A DNA stretch of 64,000 nt from Acanthopleura granulata (GCA_016165875.1 JABBOT010000080.1:33425364-33489363), one strand, 5' to 3'. Counted from the first letter of the stretch, positions 11,401 to 23,458 are shown. A program made the numbers and translations. Notes: generated by a model from the sequence alone, not told the origin.

Positions 11401-14400
11401 TTAACTTGCCAAAGCTAAGTGGTTTACTGTGTTGAGCATTCCTTCATCCATAAAACTAGCCTCCATCATAGCTAAGAGATTAACCTAAATTGTTATAAAG
11501 GATATGTGAACAGGGTCTGACCAATAGGTCTGAAGTATATCTGGTAATACAAGATGTGGTCCTCTGTTTCTGGGAGGCGATATCCATACTGGAAATTGAC
11601 AGTAGACAGGGCATGTAATCTTTTTGATAATGATTGATTGATAACAAACTTGATTAGGTATCAAGGCAAAGAGTTAGAGTCCATGAAGATAAGATCTTCC
11701 AAGTATTCAACTGTTATGTGACATTGACCTCAAACTTGCAGTACTATGTCCACCTCATGGTTAGCCATGCATGTAGAGTACATGCATAAAAGTTCATAGA
11801 TATGACGTATTAGAACAACTGCAATTATCATACTCCGAAAGATCATGATATGTAGGTCTACAGTACATCTCTCAAGACAACATGCAGTTTCAAAATATAT
11901 TATTATTCGATGAAAGCCATTTAGTAGGCTGATCTAACAGATATATTTAGGGCACTTCTATTACCATTTCACATGACTCACGGTATTCTTCCAGTGCCTC
12001 TTTAAATCCCTGTAGGTTTTGAATGGACTTTCCTCAGGAATTACTTTGCTCACACCAACTATCTTGCCTTTCTTCATGCTGAATACAGTAAATACACTTG
12101 ACACGAACTGGGACAATACAACTCAATGCATGGTATATTTTCAGGATATGAGCAGAGGAGTTAAGTAGATTTAATGATTTTCACACCTGAGCCTATGGCA
12201 GTGAAAATGTTAGCCATGCCACTTGCCTAAAGAAACGCAACATGGATTTATAATGGATGAATGAAGTATAAATTCAAATTTGTACAAATTCTTCTTTGAT
12301 GTTTCTCAAGTGACAATGTATTTCTGAAAAGTTCCATTGTTGGTAGAATTAATCTACCTACATCTATGTACATCATCAGGTTTGCTCCAGGAGAGGGCAT
12401 AGTTTCAACTCTCCAACTTACATGACTGTTAATGATTAGACAGGGAAATCACTTTTGGGGGTACCAGTTGCAGGTATCAATCAGTCAAACTAAATATAGC
12501 ATGCCATTTTAGGGGATAATAGCACTAAGCAACCACAAGTAGGCCTACATGTAATACCTGGGCAAGACATGGCACCAAGTGTTCATCAGAAAGGTCTCTG
12601 GTATAACAGCCTGTGGCTCTCTAAGGAATTCCGTCTGCACAGATGTAGGTAAGTCCAACTCATTAAGCTGGAAAACAAGCAAAACAGTTTTACAGAAAAA
12701 CATAGCCCTCTTTCCCCATTATTTCTGGTAATGACAACAAGTAATATTGAATGTAGGAATTTCTGTGTAATTCACAAGAAGAAACACTTATGTTTGTTGA
12801 GTACATGTTAAATAATCTGTACTTTGTGGAGACAAATTTTGCAAGTCTCTAAATGAAACTCTAAGCTATATTATACCATTAATGTGACATAATATTACTG
12901 GTTAGTGTTGTGCAAAATACCAAACAACTAAATGAATAGGTACCTTACACCCTCTTAGCTAGGTTACCTACAATGTACCTGATATGGTGATGTTCTTACA
13001 ACTGTAGCCTGAAGAGCCATACTAATATCATTCTCTGACACTGTTAGGGACATCTCTGGGAAGAAAAATTAAAAATCTTTAACTGCTTATTATTGGAAGA
13101 ATACCAGACATACATGACTATATCCTGCAGCATGAATTTATCACAGTTAGGTAATTTAGAAGACAAAATACCTCTATATTACACCTTCAAGGTGAATGCA
13201 TATTATGTGTTAGAATTTTTAACTGGTAGGGTTTGAAAATCTATTGAAACACTGGATAACAGTGCCCACATGCAGCTTCATAATAATGTAAATTATCACA
13301 ACCATTAGAAATTTCAACTTCACAGGTTATGCATTAAATTTCCCAGAGTGGTTTATTTGACAGGTTTCAGCTTCAAATCTTACATGCATTAAGAGTATTT
13401 AGGATACAACTTATACATCTACTTTTATATACAAAACTGCACTCAAACAGGATGCACAGGTTAACAATCTATTAATTTCTGAGAATATGTAAGTTAAACT
13501 TAAATACCAATGTTAACATGTACTTACTAACAGCATTTAAACAGGATCTGCTGGTTAAAAAGTCTCTCCCTACAAAAAATCATTTGCTCGTATTATTAAA
13601 TCTTCCTGCTGAGCTATCTCAAGGATTTCATACAAATACTACTAGCCCTTGACGACTGAGTTTCAGCTACTTTTGGATGGATTTCTGCTTTGCATGTATG
13701 TCATTGCATGTGCAAGGTATAGGGCTTTTCCATGCAGATATGTTTCTTCAGTCCATGTATATGTGAATTAATACTGAATGAATACATGACGGGGTCAGAT
13801 ACAGGCAACTGTTGTGTCCAGGACAGCTTTTGCAAAAAATCAGTTGACCCAAAATTTATAAAGCATCAAATGGAGTTCTGCACTTGGTCATAATATTTTC
13901 AAATTGACACTTTTGCACTTTCAAACTGATTAACTGGTAAAGATTCAACTGAAATACAGTGTTTACAAATTTTCAAGCTTCAATTGTAATACCTTTTTCC
14001 CAAATCTATAAAATACATGAATACCAAAAAAAAACATTCCTTCATCCAATACTGAATGTCATGATTCAGTCATTAATGATTTCAGTGAAAATTTTTAATT
14101 ATGTTTTAACCCATGAACATATTTCATGTATACTAATCGTTCATTAACTGAGTATTCTTTAGAGATTATAAACATTCAGATTACCTTGCAGCAGCCATTG
14201 ACCAGCTTTATTCCAATTTGGTGCTAACTTAGCAAGTAAGGTGTACATCATACAAGCTTGGTATAATGCTGGAGTCACGCTGCTTGGCTTACTTGCCTGT
14301 GAAAAATTGAAGATGAAAATGGAGTTTAATGATTCAGTAGATGAGTAAACTTGCATTTCTGCAGCAATGCTGTTTCTACTGGGTTACAGTTACAGTTTAG

Positions 14401-15681
14401 TTGTTATACCTGAAACTAGGTTTTTTAATGTCATGCTACCATTCATGTCCATGTTAATAACTTTTGAGGATTTGCATATTTAGACTTTCATTTCTTACAT
14501 GCAGACACATAAACTTTGTGACTTCAATAAGAAACAGGCACTATTTTGCCAGTGGGTGTTAGTGATTGATCCAAGAGCTGCAATCAGTTTTCTAAACCAA
14601 TTACAGGTATTTTTTAGGTATAGATCCTTACCTTCAGACCAATTCTTTGGAACCTTGCTTGGAGTCTACCAGTTGCATGAAGGGAATGCTGTAAAGTGTA
14701 AATGATTCAGACAATGTTTCATGGAAAATCAAAATGCCATTAAACCAATTATCGAGTTTCACCTAAATTTCAGCATTTTTCAAGTGACATATTTTTGTCT
14801 GTGGTTTTAAATGAAGAAGTTTGTCAGGTTCCTGGTGAAAGTCGGTGTTCACTACAACTAATCAATCAATCAATCTCTTGCAACAAAGTTATGAAACAAC
14901 CCTTTACCCTGATTTGAATTCAGTAACAATAAAGGCAATATTTATTTAATTCAAGTTGGTACCTTATCCAGTAGATACAAATAATTTTAACAAATTATAC
15001 TTGCTTGTAAAATAAGAGTAATGCTGCGGTCATCTCCAAAACTAGGGGTGGCAATGATGTCAGGTTCAGTGAATATCAGTTCTCTGAAGAAGGTAAAATC
15101 AAATATTACAAGAGCCATACTGTTATCGACTATGTCAAACTTATTACTACAAAAATCCATTACAATTTAGATGCAACACAAAAAATGTCATTTCCATAAC
15201 AATTTATGGTACTGTGACAAACAATGTAGAAATAATGACATTTTATTTTTTCATAATCCTCATAAAAATAAACTTACAACTTAACATTTTTTCCCTTATC
15301 TTTAAGCTGACGTCAAGGCCTGGAAGCATTTATGATTAAAAGCACTGCAAATGGTGAGCTAACAAGTCTGTGCATGGGCCAATGCTTTTGCTGAACTGAC
15401 GTCACCTAGTTGTAGTCTTTCTCTTACCTGCATTTGAGAATCTGCGTTTGGCTTCTAAAGGAATGCACACTTTGTTGAGGACTGGGGACAAATAGGCTTA
15501 TGCTGCAAAGTTCTTCGAAGTTTTGGGGATTACTAAACAGTAGTACGGGTTTGTTGTTTGAAAAAGGTTTTCCCAGCATCATATCTGAAGTTTTGGCTTC
15601 CGTCTCACTGTAAGACTTTAAATGGACTCCAGGCCTCTTGGCCTCTTCCACGTGCGAAGTGTCGTCTGCTTGTTTAGTCAT
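8443..15681 (-). CDS. C18orf63: C18orf63-like protein (DUF4708 family), about 14 exons
   Basis: Exons in transcript order: 15681-15428 (ATG), 15083-15005, 14688-14632, 14296-14185, 13569-13528, 13055-12979, 12667-12558, 12078-11982, 11588-11506, 11153-10973, 10622-9945, possibly 9837-9786, then 8942-8856 and 8577-8443 (TAA). Phases agree up to 9945. Family-like signatures are 'LAKLAPNWNKAGQWLLQGRD', 'NTWCHVLP', 'SMKKGKIVGVSKVIPEESPF', 'YGYRLPE', 'CIRPRQFHVLPRVDP' and 'VTAKIPAVCG'. The large 678-bp exon encodes a low-complexity Ser/Thr/Pro-rich region, and the C-terminus has a SAP-like helical stretch 'KVNAATLVAWMKEHNIPCKA'. Function is unknown for the family. The 9837-9786 exon ends in phase 1 while the next exon needs phase 0, so a small exon may be missing there. 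Assignment rests on remembered family motifs. Confidence 0.72.
9040..9200 (+). repeat. tRNA-like SINE head in an intron
   Basis: 'GTAACCGAGTGGTTATGG' resembles a class II tRNA A-box (Leu/Ser type), and 'CTCAAGTTCCTGTGGG' about 65 bp later resembles a B-box. No cloverleaf can be completed, so this is a SINE remnant and not a tRNA gene. Confidence 0.45.
11154..11505 (-). other. Probable U12-type (minor spliceosome) intron, AT-AA or AT-AC
   Basis: On the minus strand the exon ends 'CTGTTCAC' and the intron opens ATATCCTTT (plus 11497-11505), the exact AT-type U12 donor consensus. Near the other end TTTCTTAAC (plus 11163-11171) is close to the U12 branch-site consensus TTCCTTAAC, and its branch adenosine lies about 10 nt before an AA terminus at 11154. 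That junction reads ...F-T-Y-P-D-V-C-I-R without a break. Ending the intron at the AC of TTCTTAAC also keeps frame and adds three residues. No good GT donor exists at this point. Confidence 0.65.
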
Positions 15682-18199
15682 TCGACAGTGAAGAATATCC
15701 CATCATTTCATTGGATAGGGAATTTCAAGGACGATAACTCGGGGCAAAAGTAAGTTTTCACTGTCAGAACATTAATGAATATTTATATTGCGGGTGGGAG
15801 ATGTAAGTCTTTTAGGCAGGACAAGCCGACCTGCGAGGAGGAACATTTTCAACAGAAGTTAAAAAGGGAAGGTGGGCAATGGCTGTGTGTAAGCCTACCG
15901 TACTTCCACAAATATAATTTAATATATAAGTTAAATATGAAAAAAAAGCTGTAACACTGAACAACGATCAAATGAAATAATCTAACTGGCGTGCATATTG
16001 AGAGATACAGGAAAATACAGGCTTACAAATTCCTCCAGACAGCGGCATGCAGCACCCTGCCTTTTTTGTTCAGTATGTTAGGTGACCGAAGAAAGGTTGA
16101 AAAAAATTCTGGACCTGAATCCTTCTCATGGAATCACCAACAAACTGCTTTTCGTTTTTTTTGTTTGTTTTTTTTTTAATGGATTGATTTTCGACCTAAG
16201 GCCATCCTGGGCAAAAAATTTCAGCCAAATCCCTGCCAAACTTGCATAGCTGTAGTAAAGTTACCGGTACTTATACTGATTTAAACATGAAACGACACAG
16301 GAAAATATTCTAGGCCGACATGACATTTAAGGTCCATGCGAAATGGAATGCGCTGGTAACGGCTTAAGCAATTTATAGCATCCGGTCAGGTGAAGATGTT
16401 TGCCTGGTTTAGGGCCTACCTTTAGGGCCTACCAACCGCATAGGCTTACAGATGTGTGAATATAGACAAGTCCAGTTATATCGTAATAGTAGGCTTGTAT
16501 CAGCTAAGCTTAAGTATATGTATTTCGTAGTCGGTTCATGCATACATGAATACATGAACATACCACCTAGTTAATTCCTGTAATAAACGATCTTTTTAAC
16601 AGGTAACCAACTAGGTTTACGTTAAAAACACCGTCAATGGCTTGATATGAGGATTTACCTGTTTTGTACGATATATATATATACACTGTGAACTGAGGCT
16701 GCAAGTCTTCCTTGATATGACGAAGGCCAAGTGCTCGGAGTTACTGCACATCAGCCACAAGCTGACAGATCTCCCTATAAGCTCAGACTGCAACGTAATA
16801 AATCTGGAATCCTGCCAACGACCCTATTGGTCGATCGAGAACCGGGCATGCTTTCTCGGCGAGCTATGCAGCTACGTTAATTAACTGAGCTATATCGAGG
16901 TCTCCGTTGATTGTTTAATATCATCGACTTGGATGCTTGGATATATATAGTTCATGGGCAATAAATTTTATTTTTAGTTTTGAGCCTTTTTGATTTGAAG
17001 TTATACTTTAATAATAGCACTTATGTACAATGAGGTTAAGTTCAAATTATGTTTTGTTTTGTTTTTCAAAGTTTTACGTCACTTTAAATATTATATGTAT
17101 TACGTTCATCGCTCCAACAATGCAATAACTCGTTATAGGCCTACTGACCACGGGCCGATGTATGACATAACCACACATACAACCACTGCATGCTTACAGG
17201 TGTAGCGAATGGTATCACATGGCCATCGTTGATATTGCCATCAATGTATATCGGCTCCACCTGGTTAACCTAATATTAGCTGACAGAAATGAAACCATGC
17301 GTTGAAACATTAAAGACTGCCTACATATATATATACATATGTGTGTGTGTGTGGAACATACATCAAAATGAAATATCAATGTAGCCTACAAGCGTTATTT
17401 GTTACCTTTATACATGTAATATACAGGTGAAATCCGGTCATTACAGCCATGTATGCAGCTGTTGTATAAGACCTTTGATGGAACAACACGCATGAAGTCA
17501 ATAAAGAACCATGCAGTTAGTTTTTGACAGGGATAGTAAATTTAATGATATACAGACGTAAACCTCACGTTTAATGGCAAATGGCACGAACACAGTCGTA
17601 CAACAATAAGGCATGCTGTCTCGTGTCGTAGAATGTAATCTTTCAGGATGTACAGTCCGGTATCTGGTATCTATATATATATAGGTTTCAAGTGAGTCTC
17701 GTTGAGGACTCTTAAAAACAACGGGTCGTACAGGTGTTGAAACCGTGGTAGGCTACAGGTACGGCAAGTGAGTCACGAGAATTAGGTAATACGGTGTATT
17801 GCATTGTAGTACAGGTGTGGTGGTGGACATATGTGGATTTACCAGGTGTTATAAGGTGAGCGTATATTTTAAAACAGAACTGGCATCCAGTCTATAACGT
17901 AATATACATGTACCATGGCTGTACAAGCCCGAGATTGGATCGACCTGCCCTGCAGATCTCTACTCTTTTCCCAACCATCAGAGGCGATCAATACAGGTAT
18001 CTTAATGTGCATGCATGCAAGAACCTTCCAGGAGGAGAAAGGGCGATTGAGGTGGCTTCCTGACTCACAGGTTTTTGTGACCTGCGTCGTAGGCCACATA
18101 AACAACAGAAAAGAACTGCACGTATATAGGTCTACCGGTATATATACACGAAAACTAAATGCAAGGACAAAAATGGGCATCGAAGGATTCCATGCACCA

Positions 18200-18532
18200 A
18201 TAGAATGTTGAATGACTGCATGGACAATAAGGAATGTGGAATAACGATTGCATATGGACAAAAACGAAGGTTGGACGACTGCAGGTGGAAAAAAATGAAT
18301 GTTGAACGACAACATGGACGAAAATGATTGATGAACGACTGTGTGGATAATAGCAAGTGTTGAACAACTGCGTACATGGACAAAGCAAATGTTGAACGAC
18401 TACGTGCATGGACAGTAGGAAATGTTGAACGACTGCGTGCATGTGAATGAGCACTAGCAAGTGTTGAACGACTGCTTGCGTGGACAGTAGGAAATGTTGA
18501 ACGACTGCGTGGACAATAACAAGTGTTGAGCA
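18200..18532 (+). repeat. Diverged minisatellite, units of about 28-40 bp
   Basis: The core 'TGTTGAACGACTGCGTG' recurs with variants roughly ten times, separated by 'CATGGACAGTAGGAAA' or 'GACAATAACAAG' linkers. Copies are cleaner toward the right end. A minus-strand reading frame over it gives a repetitive Ser/Arg/Thr/Phe peptide that is a by-product of the repeat. Confidence 0.8.
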
Positions 18533-19924
18533 TGGAGGAAAACAACTGCCGAACTATTGCACTGGCAAAAATGAGGAAAAGGGTCCATCCATGTGTATTA
18601 TTAGGTCCAAAGCTGAAGTTTACTCACCCGCACACACGCACAAACTCAGATGTACAGGCTTGTGTGGACGCATGCTTAAAAGGCGAAAGAGAGGTTAGAG
18701 CAAGGAAAAAAGACTGGTCAGTCCGGTGTCAGTATAATGTCACTGGCAGGGTGAGGTGTCAAGCCTGGTGTCGTCAGAAAAATGTTTCATTGGCGGCATC
18801 AGTTTGGTGGCAAGGACACGTCCTACCACAAGAAATCACATTATACAATCTAAGGTTTCCTCGCCGTCGTGAAAAATTGTAACTATGACATAAAAACCTA
18901 ATCATACATACATACTTAAGAAGGGAAACCACAGTTGAATACGTAAGATGCACCTTTATAATCCTTTTATAAATACACCTGCGTATAACACATTCTGAGT
19001 TACGCTGAATTATAATTAAAATGTAAGCGTGAAAAACTGAATATTCAGTGTATTTAATGTGAAGACAATACTTGTACTGTAAGTCTTAATGAATTAGCAT
19101 GGAGTAGAAAACCTCCAGGTGAACATTTTTAATTATTTTGTTCTCTTTCATGTATGGTGTTTAGATGTCTTTTGGAATGGCTCCTTATATTCTTATTTAT
19201 AATTTACACCCTAAATTATTTCTGTCATTGAATGGATGGTCATTATCCGACTAATGCTCAATGCCAGAAGCTTGAGTTTTGTATTCGATAGGTTGTATTG
19301 ATCTAGTATTTATATATTAGGTCCTTTGATCCAGAAATTACTCAGCTCATGCCCAATGGCGTCGGTTCAGTCCTGTGGAGAAGTGTCGTGCCAGTGCACT
19401 TTGGCTGAGAAAGGTGTCGTGCCCGGTGTGTGACAATAGGTTTTAGTGATACAGCGTGTGCGATAATCGGCTCTGCCTAGGCAGCATGTGTGACAAACAC
19501 GGTGGAAACTGGAAGAAGTGTCTTGTCAGTATCCTGTGCCTGAGACAGGCCTCATGCCCGGTGACTTCGGGAATAAGTCATACATGTTTCAGTGAGACAT
19601 CATGTGTGAAAAACGGTGGCAAAGCGGTCAGTTCTGCATGTGGAGAGTGGTGTCAGTGAGTTGTGCATGGTTAAGCCAAAGCTCATGGTCTGTGTCTTCA
19701 GCAATATGCTGAAGTAATGTGGCATAAAACATAAGCGAGATGTCTGTATACAAACATCATACTATTTCATTAACCACACGTTTGCCATTCATATTCGATC
19801 AGAACACGTGTCGTTTTGCAGAGTACCAGCAAAATACTGGGCAAGATGATTCCCCAGATATGCGTGCGCACGTGGAGAAGATCTATCAGAAGTTGGCTCA
19901 CAGGTGCGTATTGTTACCCACTCA

Positions 19925-20075
19925 GAATCTCTGGAGTATGTTTCGTTAACTTCTTGCAAACTCTGGCATACTTGGGATCTGTGGAACATATGTTGTCAAC
20001 TTGTTTCAAACTTTGGTACATTCGAAATCTCTGGAACATATTTCGTGAATTTATTACAAACTCTGGCACATCCGC
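19925..20075 (+). repeat. Short tandem repeat, three ~50-bp units
   Basis: Units start at 19925, 19976 and 20026 with 'AATCTCTGGAGTATGTTTCG', 'GATCTGTGGAACATATGTTG' and 'AATCTCTGGAACATATTTCG', each followed by 'CAAACTCTGGCA' or close variants. Copies have diverged considerably. Confidence 0.75.
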
Positions 20076-20987
20076 CCTGATATCCAAAAGTGTAAGCGAC
20101 CAGATGGAATACTGGAGATATCACACTACACGTGAAATATACATTATATATTATAGGAGAAAAGAAGATATATAATGGCCTTTTCCAATGAATATGCAGC
20201 ATATTTTTCACCTACATAAACCTGACCGAATGCTTATAAATGATATTGTTTTGTGTGACACATACCAGTACAAGTAAAGCATGTCTTTCTAAAGTTAGAA
20301 ATGTCAGCAGTTCTCTCGACACCATTGTCATGGTACGTAAATGACATGAGATCAGTATTCTACCAAGATTTACATTCACACTGATATGTCGTTTTGTATG
20401 ACAGGTTTTTCAGTATTTTTCTGCTCTCTGATTCAATCTGCAAAAACAAAATCTTAAGCTTTTCTTGTCTATTCGTTAATATGTCAGTTAAAATATATAC
20501 ATTAGCAAAATACTGCCGGATCTACTCGATAACGGCGAATTAATGACGTCATGCGTTTTGATGTCTGATCGATTGATGTTTAAAGCCTTGCTCTGGACTT
20601 TTTCATTTATATAACGGGGGTCAGGTTTATAGGAGCAATACACGAAAGTCACAAGAATGGCCATCGCCATATACGTACCTTCAACACACCTCGTGACTTA
20701 AAGGTTTGGACGAAACAGCAAGATCTGGAATCGAGTTATATGGCGCTGTGACCCTCTGTGCTAGTGATGGCCCTAATACCCTTTGTCATTATCATTTACA
20801 TGCCACATATAAAACAGACATGAACGTCAAATTGTTCGTTCCCCTCACTGTTAGTGTTGCCTTTGTGACAACAGGACGCGCATGGATGACTCCCCGTGTG
20901 GCTGTTTGCACAGTTTATTCAAGAGCAAATTGAGATAAAACCTTAAGATAAAAGTTTAGCTGACCAACCACCACCACCTCCAACAAC

Positions 20988-21016
20988 AATAATAATAATA
21001 GTAATAATAATAATAA
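20988..21016 (+). repeat. (AAT)n microsatellite
   Basis: AAT triplets with one interruption, just upstream of the fucosyltransferase start codon at 21039. Together with the preceding CCA/CAA triplets, the 5' flank of that gene is low-complexity DNA. Confidence 0.85.
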
Positions 21017-21038
21017 ATGAAGAGTAGAAATAGTAATA

Positions 21039-22091
21039 ATGTATGATAATAATTCCGTGATTTATTATTCCAAACTTTCAGTTCGACTCTGGTACCGTTT
21101 GGCCGTGGGCTTGTCTTCTGTGCTCGTCATGATGATCCTGCTGATGGTGTTTCCCGTTCACCAGCTATCCAGATTTCAGTTGTATACATCTTTACAGAGC
21201 CCTCCGGACAGGCCATGTCTGTTAATAAATAAAAATGACACAGCCATCCCCGAGTCAAAGCGCCAGAAGCAGAGAATCAGTGTTGTATTCCGGGGTGGTT
21301 TGGGAAATCACATGTTCCAATACGCCTCACTCGTTGGAATTGCACAAACGAACAACCTCACACCTGTAATTCTGAATTATAGCGAAATTAACAAAATTTT
21401 CACTCCTTCGGCCCAGTCAACCCCTTCGAGTGGCCAGTGGAAGCCTCAGCACGTATACATAGAGCAAAGAGGGAATTCGTTCGAACCCAAGGCAACCGAG
21501 CTGGGAAATTCCGAAAATGTCATCCTGAACGGGTACTTCCAATCATGGCGTTACTTCATCAGTTTGGAGACAGATCTACGCCAGCAGTTTGTGTTTCGTC
21601 AGGCCATTTTGGCCAAAGCCAGAGAACTGTTGAACAGTGTAACGGAGAAATTCTTTAAAAATTCCAACAAAAGTGTAAACTTCATCGGTGTCCACGTTCG
21701 GCGTGGGGACATTGTGAGGAACCCAGAACTAGTGACCTTCGGATACGTGGCGGCTAGTAGAGACTATTTATCCAGGTCAATGGCGTACTTCCGCCAAAGG
21801 CTGCCTGGATCGGTGTTTGTTGTAGCATCGAATGACATGACCTGGTGTCAGAGTAATCTGAGGGGAGAGGACGTGTTTTATCTGGGTGCGGACAATCCCC
21901 GGGAGGTGGATCTGGCTGCCCTCTCTTTATGTAATCACACTATCATGACTGTCGGTTCGTTCGGCTGGTGGGCCGGTTGGCTTGCAGGTGGACAGGTTCT
22001 CTATTACAAGGATTATCCCCGGCCTGGGACGAAACTAGCTAAGCTTTTCACCAGTAAAGATTATTGGTATCCAACCTGGATAGGGATGTGA
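21039..22091 (+). CDS. Alpha-1,2-fucosyltransferase (GT11), single exon, 350 aa
   Basis: Transfers fucose from GDP-fucose to a terminal galactose in alpha-1,2 linkage, in the Golgi lumen. The layout is type II membrane: short N-terminal tail, hydrophobic anchor at about residues 21-40, stem, then the catalytic domain. GT11 motifs are visible: 'GGLGNHMFQYA' at 86-96, the donor-binding motif 'GVHVRRGD' at 217-224, and 'GSFGWWAGWL' from 306. N-glycosylation sequons occur at N66, N106, N113, N210 and N299. Length is normal for the family and the frame is intact. An in-frame stop lies upstream of the chosen ATG. The CDS has no intron although the flanking genes have many, and it is richer in GC than its surroundings. 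Intronless fucosyltransferases are common in animals, so retroposition or transfer is possible but not shown. Confidence 0.92.
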   Translation: MYDNNSVIYYSKLSVRLWYRLAVGLSSVLVMMILLMVFPVHQLSRFQLYTSLQSPPDRPCLLINKNDTAIPESKRQKQRISVVFRGGLGNHMFQYASLVGIAQTNNLTPVILNYSEINKIFTPSAQSTPSSGQWKPQHVYIEQRGNSFEPKATELGNSENVILNGYFQSWRYFISLETDLRQQFVFRQAILAKARELLNSVTEKFFKNSNKSVNFIGVHVRRGDIVRNPELVTFGYVAASRDYLSRSMAYFRQRLPGSVFVVASNDMTWCQSNLRGEDVFYLGADNPREVDLAALSLCNHTIMTVGSFGWWAGWLAGGQVLYYKDYPRPGTKLAKLFTSKDYWYPTWIGM

Positions 22092-22446
22092 GGAGTATTT
22101 TTGTTACAGCACGTATCATCCATTTCTTTATTAAGACAATTACTTTTCAAGACCAACATTCAAACCAAAAAGATTTTAATTTATTGACTAAATATACAAA
22201 TGTCACAGATGATCAAAACATAAGGATATGTTATTTCATTGATCAGTTATAATTGGCACAGACGACCAATTCATTATCCATGTATATAAAACTACGTTAA
22301 TTTATTGACTATTTATGATACTCCTAGAAGACCAATTCATTATAAATCAAAAGTTTTTTTGTGCAAAGTTAACTGGAACAACACGTGCGTGAGGACACGT
22401 AATTACATGCGGTTCACCTTATTATCACATTGCTTTAATAATTATA

Positions 22447-22666
22447 TGGGGTCCTTCGTGGCTAATTTGGTTAGCGCGTTAGTACAGCGTAGGCCTACTG
22501 ACCCAGAGGTCTCCCACCAATACGGTCGTTTTGAGTTCATCCACCTCACGCTGGTTTCCTCTCCGATCGCACGTGGGAAGGCTTGCCAGCAACCTGCAGA
22601 TGGTCGTGGGTTTCCGCCGGACTCTGATCGCTTTCCTCCTACCATAATGCTGGCCGCCTGTGAGCG
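22447..22666 (+). repeat. tRNA-derived SINE, head and core
   Basis: Head 'CGTGGCTAATTTGGTTAGCG' (A-box), 'GTTTTGAGTTCATCC' (B-box region), then 'TTGCCAGCAACCTGCAGATG' and 'CCATAATGCTGGCCGCC'. The GTGAAATATTC tail is missing. Confidence 0.8.
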
Positions 22667-22965
22667 AATCTATGTCAAACAAAGTTGCTATGACTACTGT
22701 CAACAGCTTTGGAAAGAAGTGAAAAGCAGTCTTCATATAGAGTAGACCATAAATCGGAGAAGTCTCAGCTGCCACCAATTTGACACTGCTTTGAAAGGTC
22801 ATATGTGACTTTAGTACTCCGAACTCATGAGGTGACTTAAATATTAAATCTGCAGCAAACCAAAAACTGCCGTTTACCGTTTAGTAGTTGAAATGTCCTG
22901 TTCTTAACACGTCAAAGAGTTTGGAATTCGAGTGCATACGTACTTCATGGACGTCCCTATATACC

Positions 22966-23183
22966 ACGGCGGCTAGCATTATGGTAAGAGGAAAACGGGG
23001 AGATCCTGGTAGAAACAAAAGACCATCTGCAGGTTGCTGGCAGAGCTTACCATGTGCACATACGACCGGAGGTAAAGCCAACCAGCGTTGGAGTTGAACT
23101 CAAAGCGACTGAATTGTTGAGAGGCTCCTGGGTCATTATACTGCACTAGTACGCTAACCTTGCACCAGGAATCGGAGGTCCCC
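22966..23183 (-). repeat. tRNA-derived SINE, inverted copy
   Basis: Reads on the minus strand as 'GGGGACCTCCGATTCC' and a degenerate head, then 'CCAGCAACCTGCAGATGGTC' and 'ACCATAATGCTAGCCGCCG'. It lies 299 bp from the plus-strand copy at 22447-22666, so the two could pair as a long hairpin in any transcript crossing them. Confidence 0.75.
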
Positions 23184-23394
23184 AGTGATTCTTAAAAGGC
23201 CATTTTTGGCCTAAATTCATCACCATATAAGATTTGTTTATTATATTTTTATGTGTTTGAAATATTTATTGTGATGTTCCGATCGTAAATTTTTACTTCT
23301 TAGCTGGCTTTCAAAGTGTTGTCTTTTTTCCGTTTTTTTTTTTTTTTTTTTTTATTTTGATTGTTTCCATTCTCGTGTCTGGTCTCACATTTCC

Positions 23395-23458
23395 TTGATG
23401 CTGTATATACGACTGAAATATTGCCATTGTGGCGATAAACCTCATTCATTCATTCAAA
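23395..23458 (+). repeat. Second repeat-family tail, (CATT)n end
   Basis: 'CGACTGAAATATTGCC' then 'GGCGATAAACCTCATTCATT' is a 3' tail distinct from the AAATAA-type SINE. It follows a poly(T) run. Tails of this style are familiar from molluscan short elements. Confidence 0.5.

Larger units (their letters stand above)
15682..21038. other. Intergenic stretch without a recognisable gene
   Basis: Neither strand holds an ORF with recognisable protein sequence or exons with good splice sites. The first ~150 bp should contain the promoter of the minus-strand gene starting at 15681; no TATA box is obvious. The stretch has AT-repeats near 16670 and 17325 and diverged tandem repeats at 18.2 and 19.9 kb. 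'GTGTCGTGCC/GGTGTCAGT' phrases around 18720-18780 and 19380-19660 look like an old dispersed repeat. Confidence 0.5.

Noticed and set aside
17869..18545. Minus-strand ORFs of 101-148 codons
   Set aside because: They run over the diverged minisatellite at 18200-18532 and show only repeat-derived Ser/Arg/Thr/Phe sequence.
18523..18882. Plus-strand ORF of 119 codons with several Cys and Trp
   Set aside because: It begins at the edge of the minisatellite and overlaps an old dispersed repeat; no signal peptide or known fold is visible.
20706..20933. ORF of 75 codons just upstream of the fucosyltransferase
   Set aside because: No similarity is recognised, and it ends before the low-complexity 5' flank; no splice junction joins it in frame to the fucosyltransferase.
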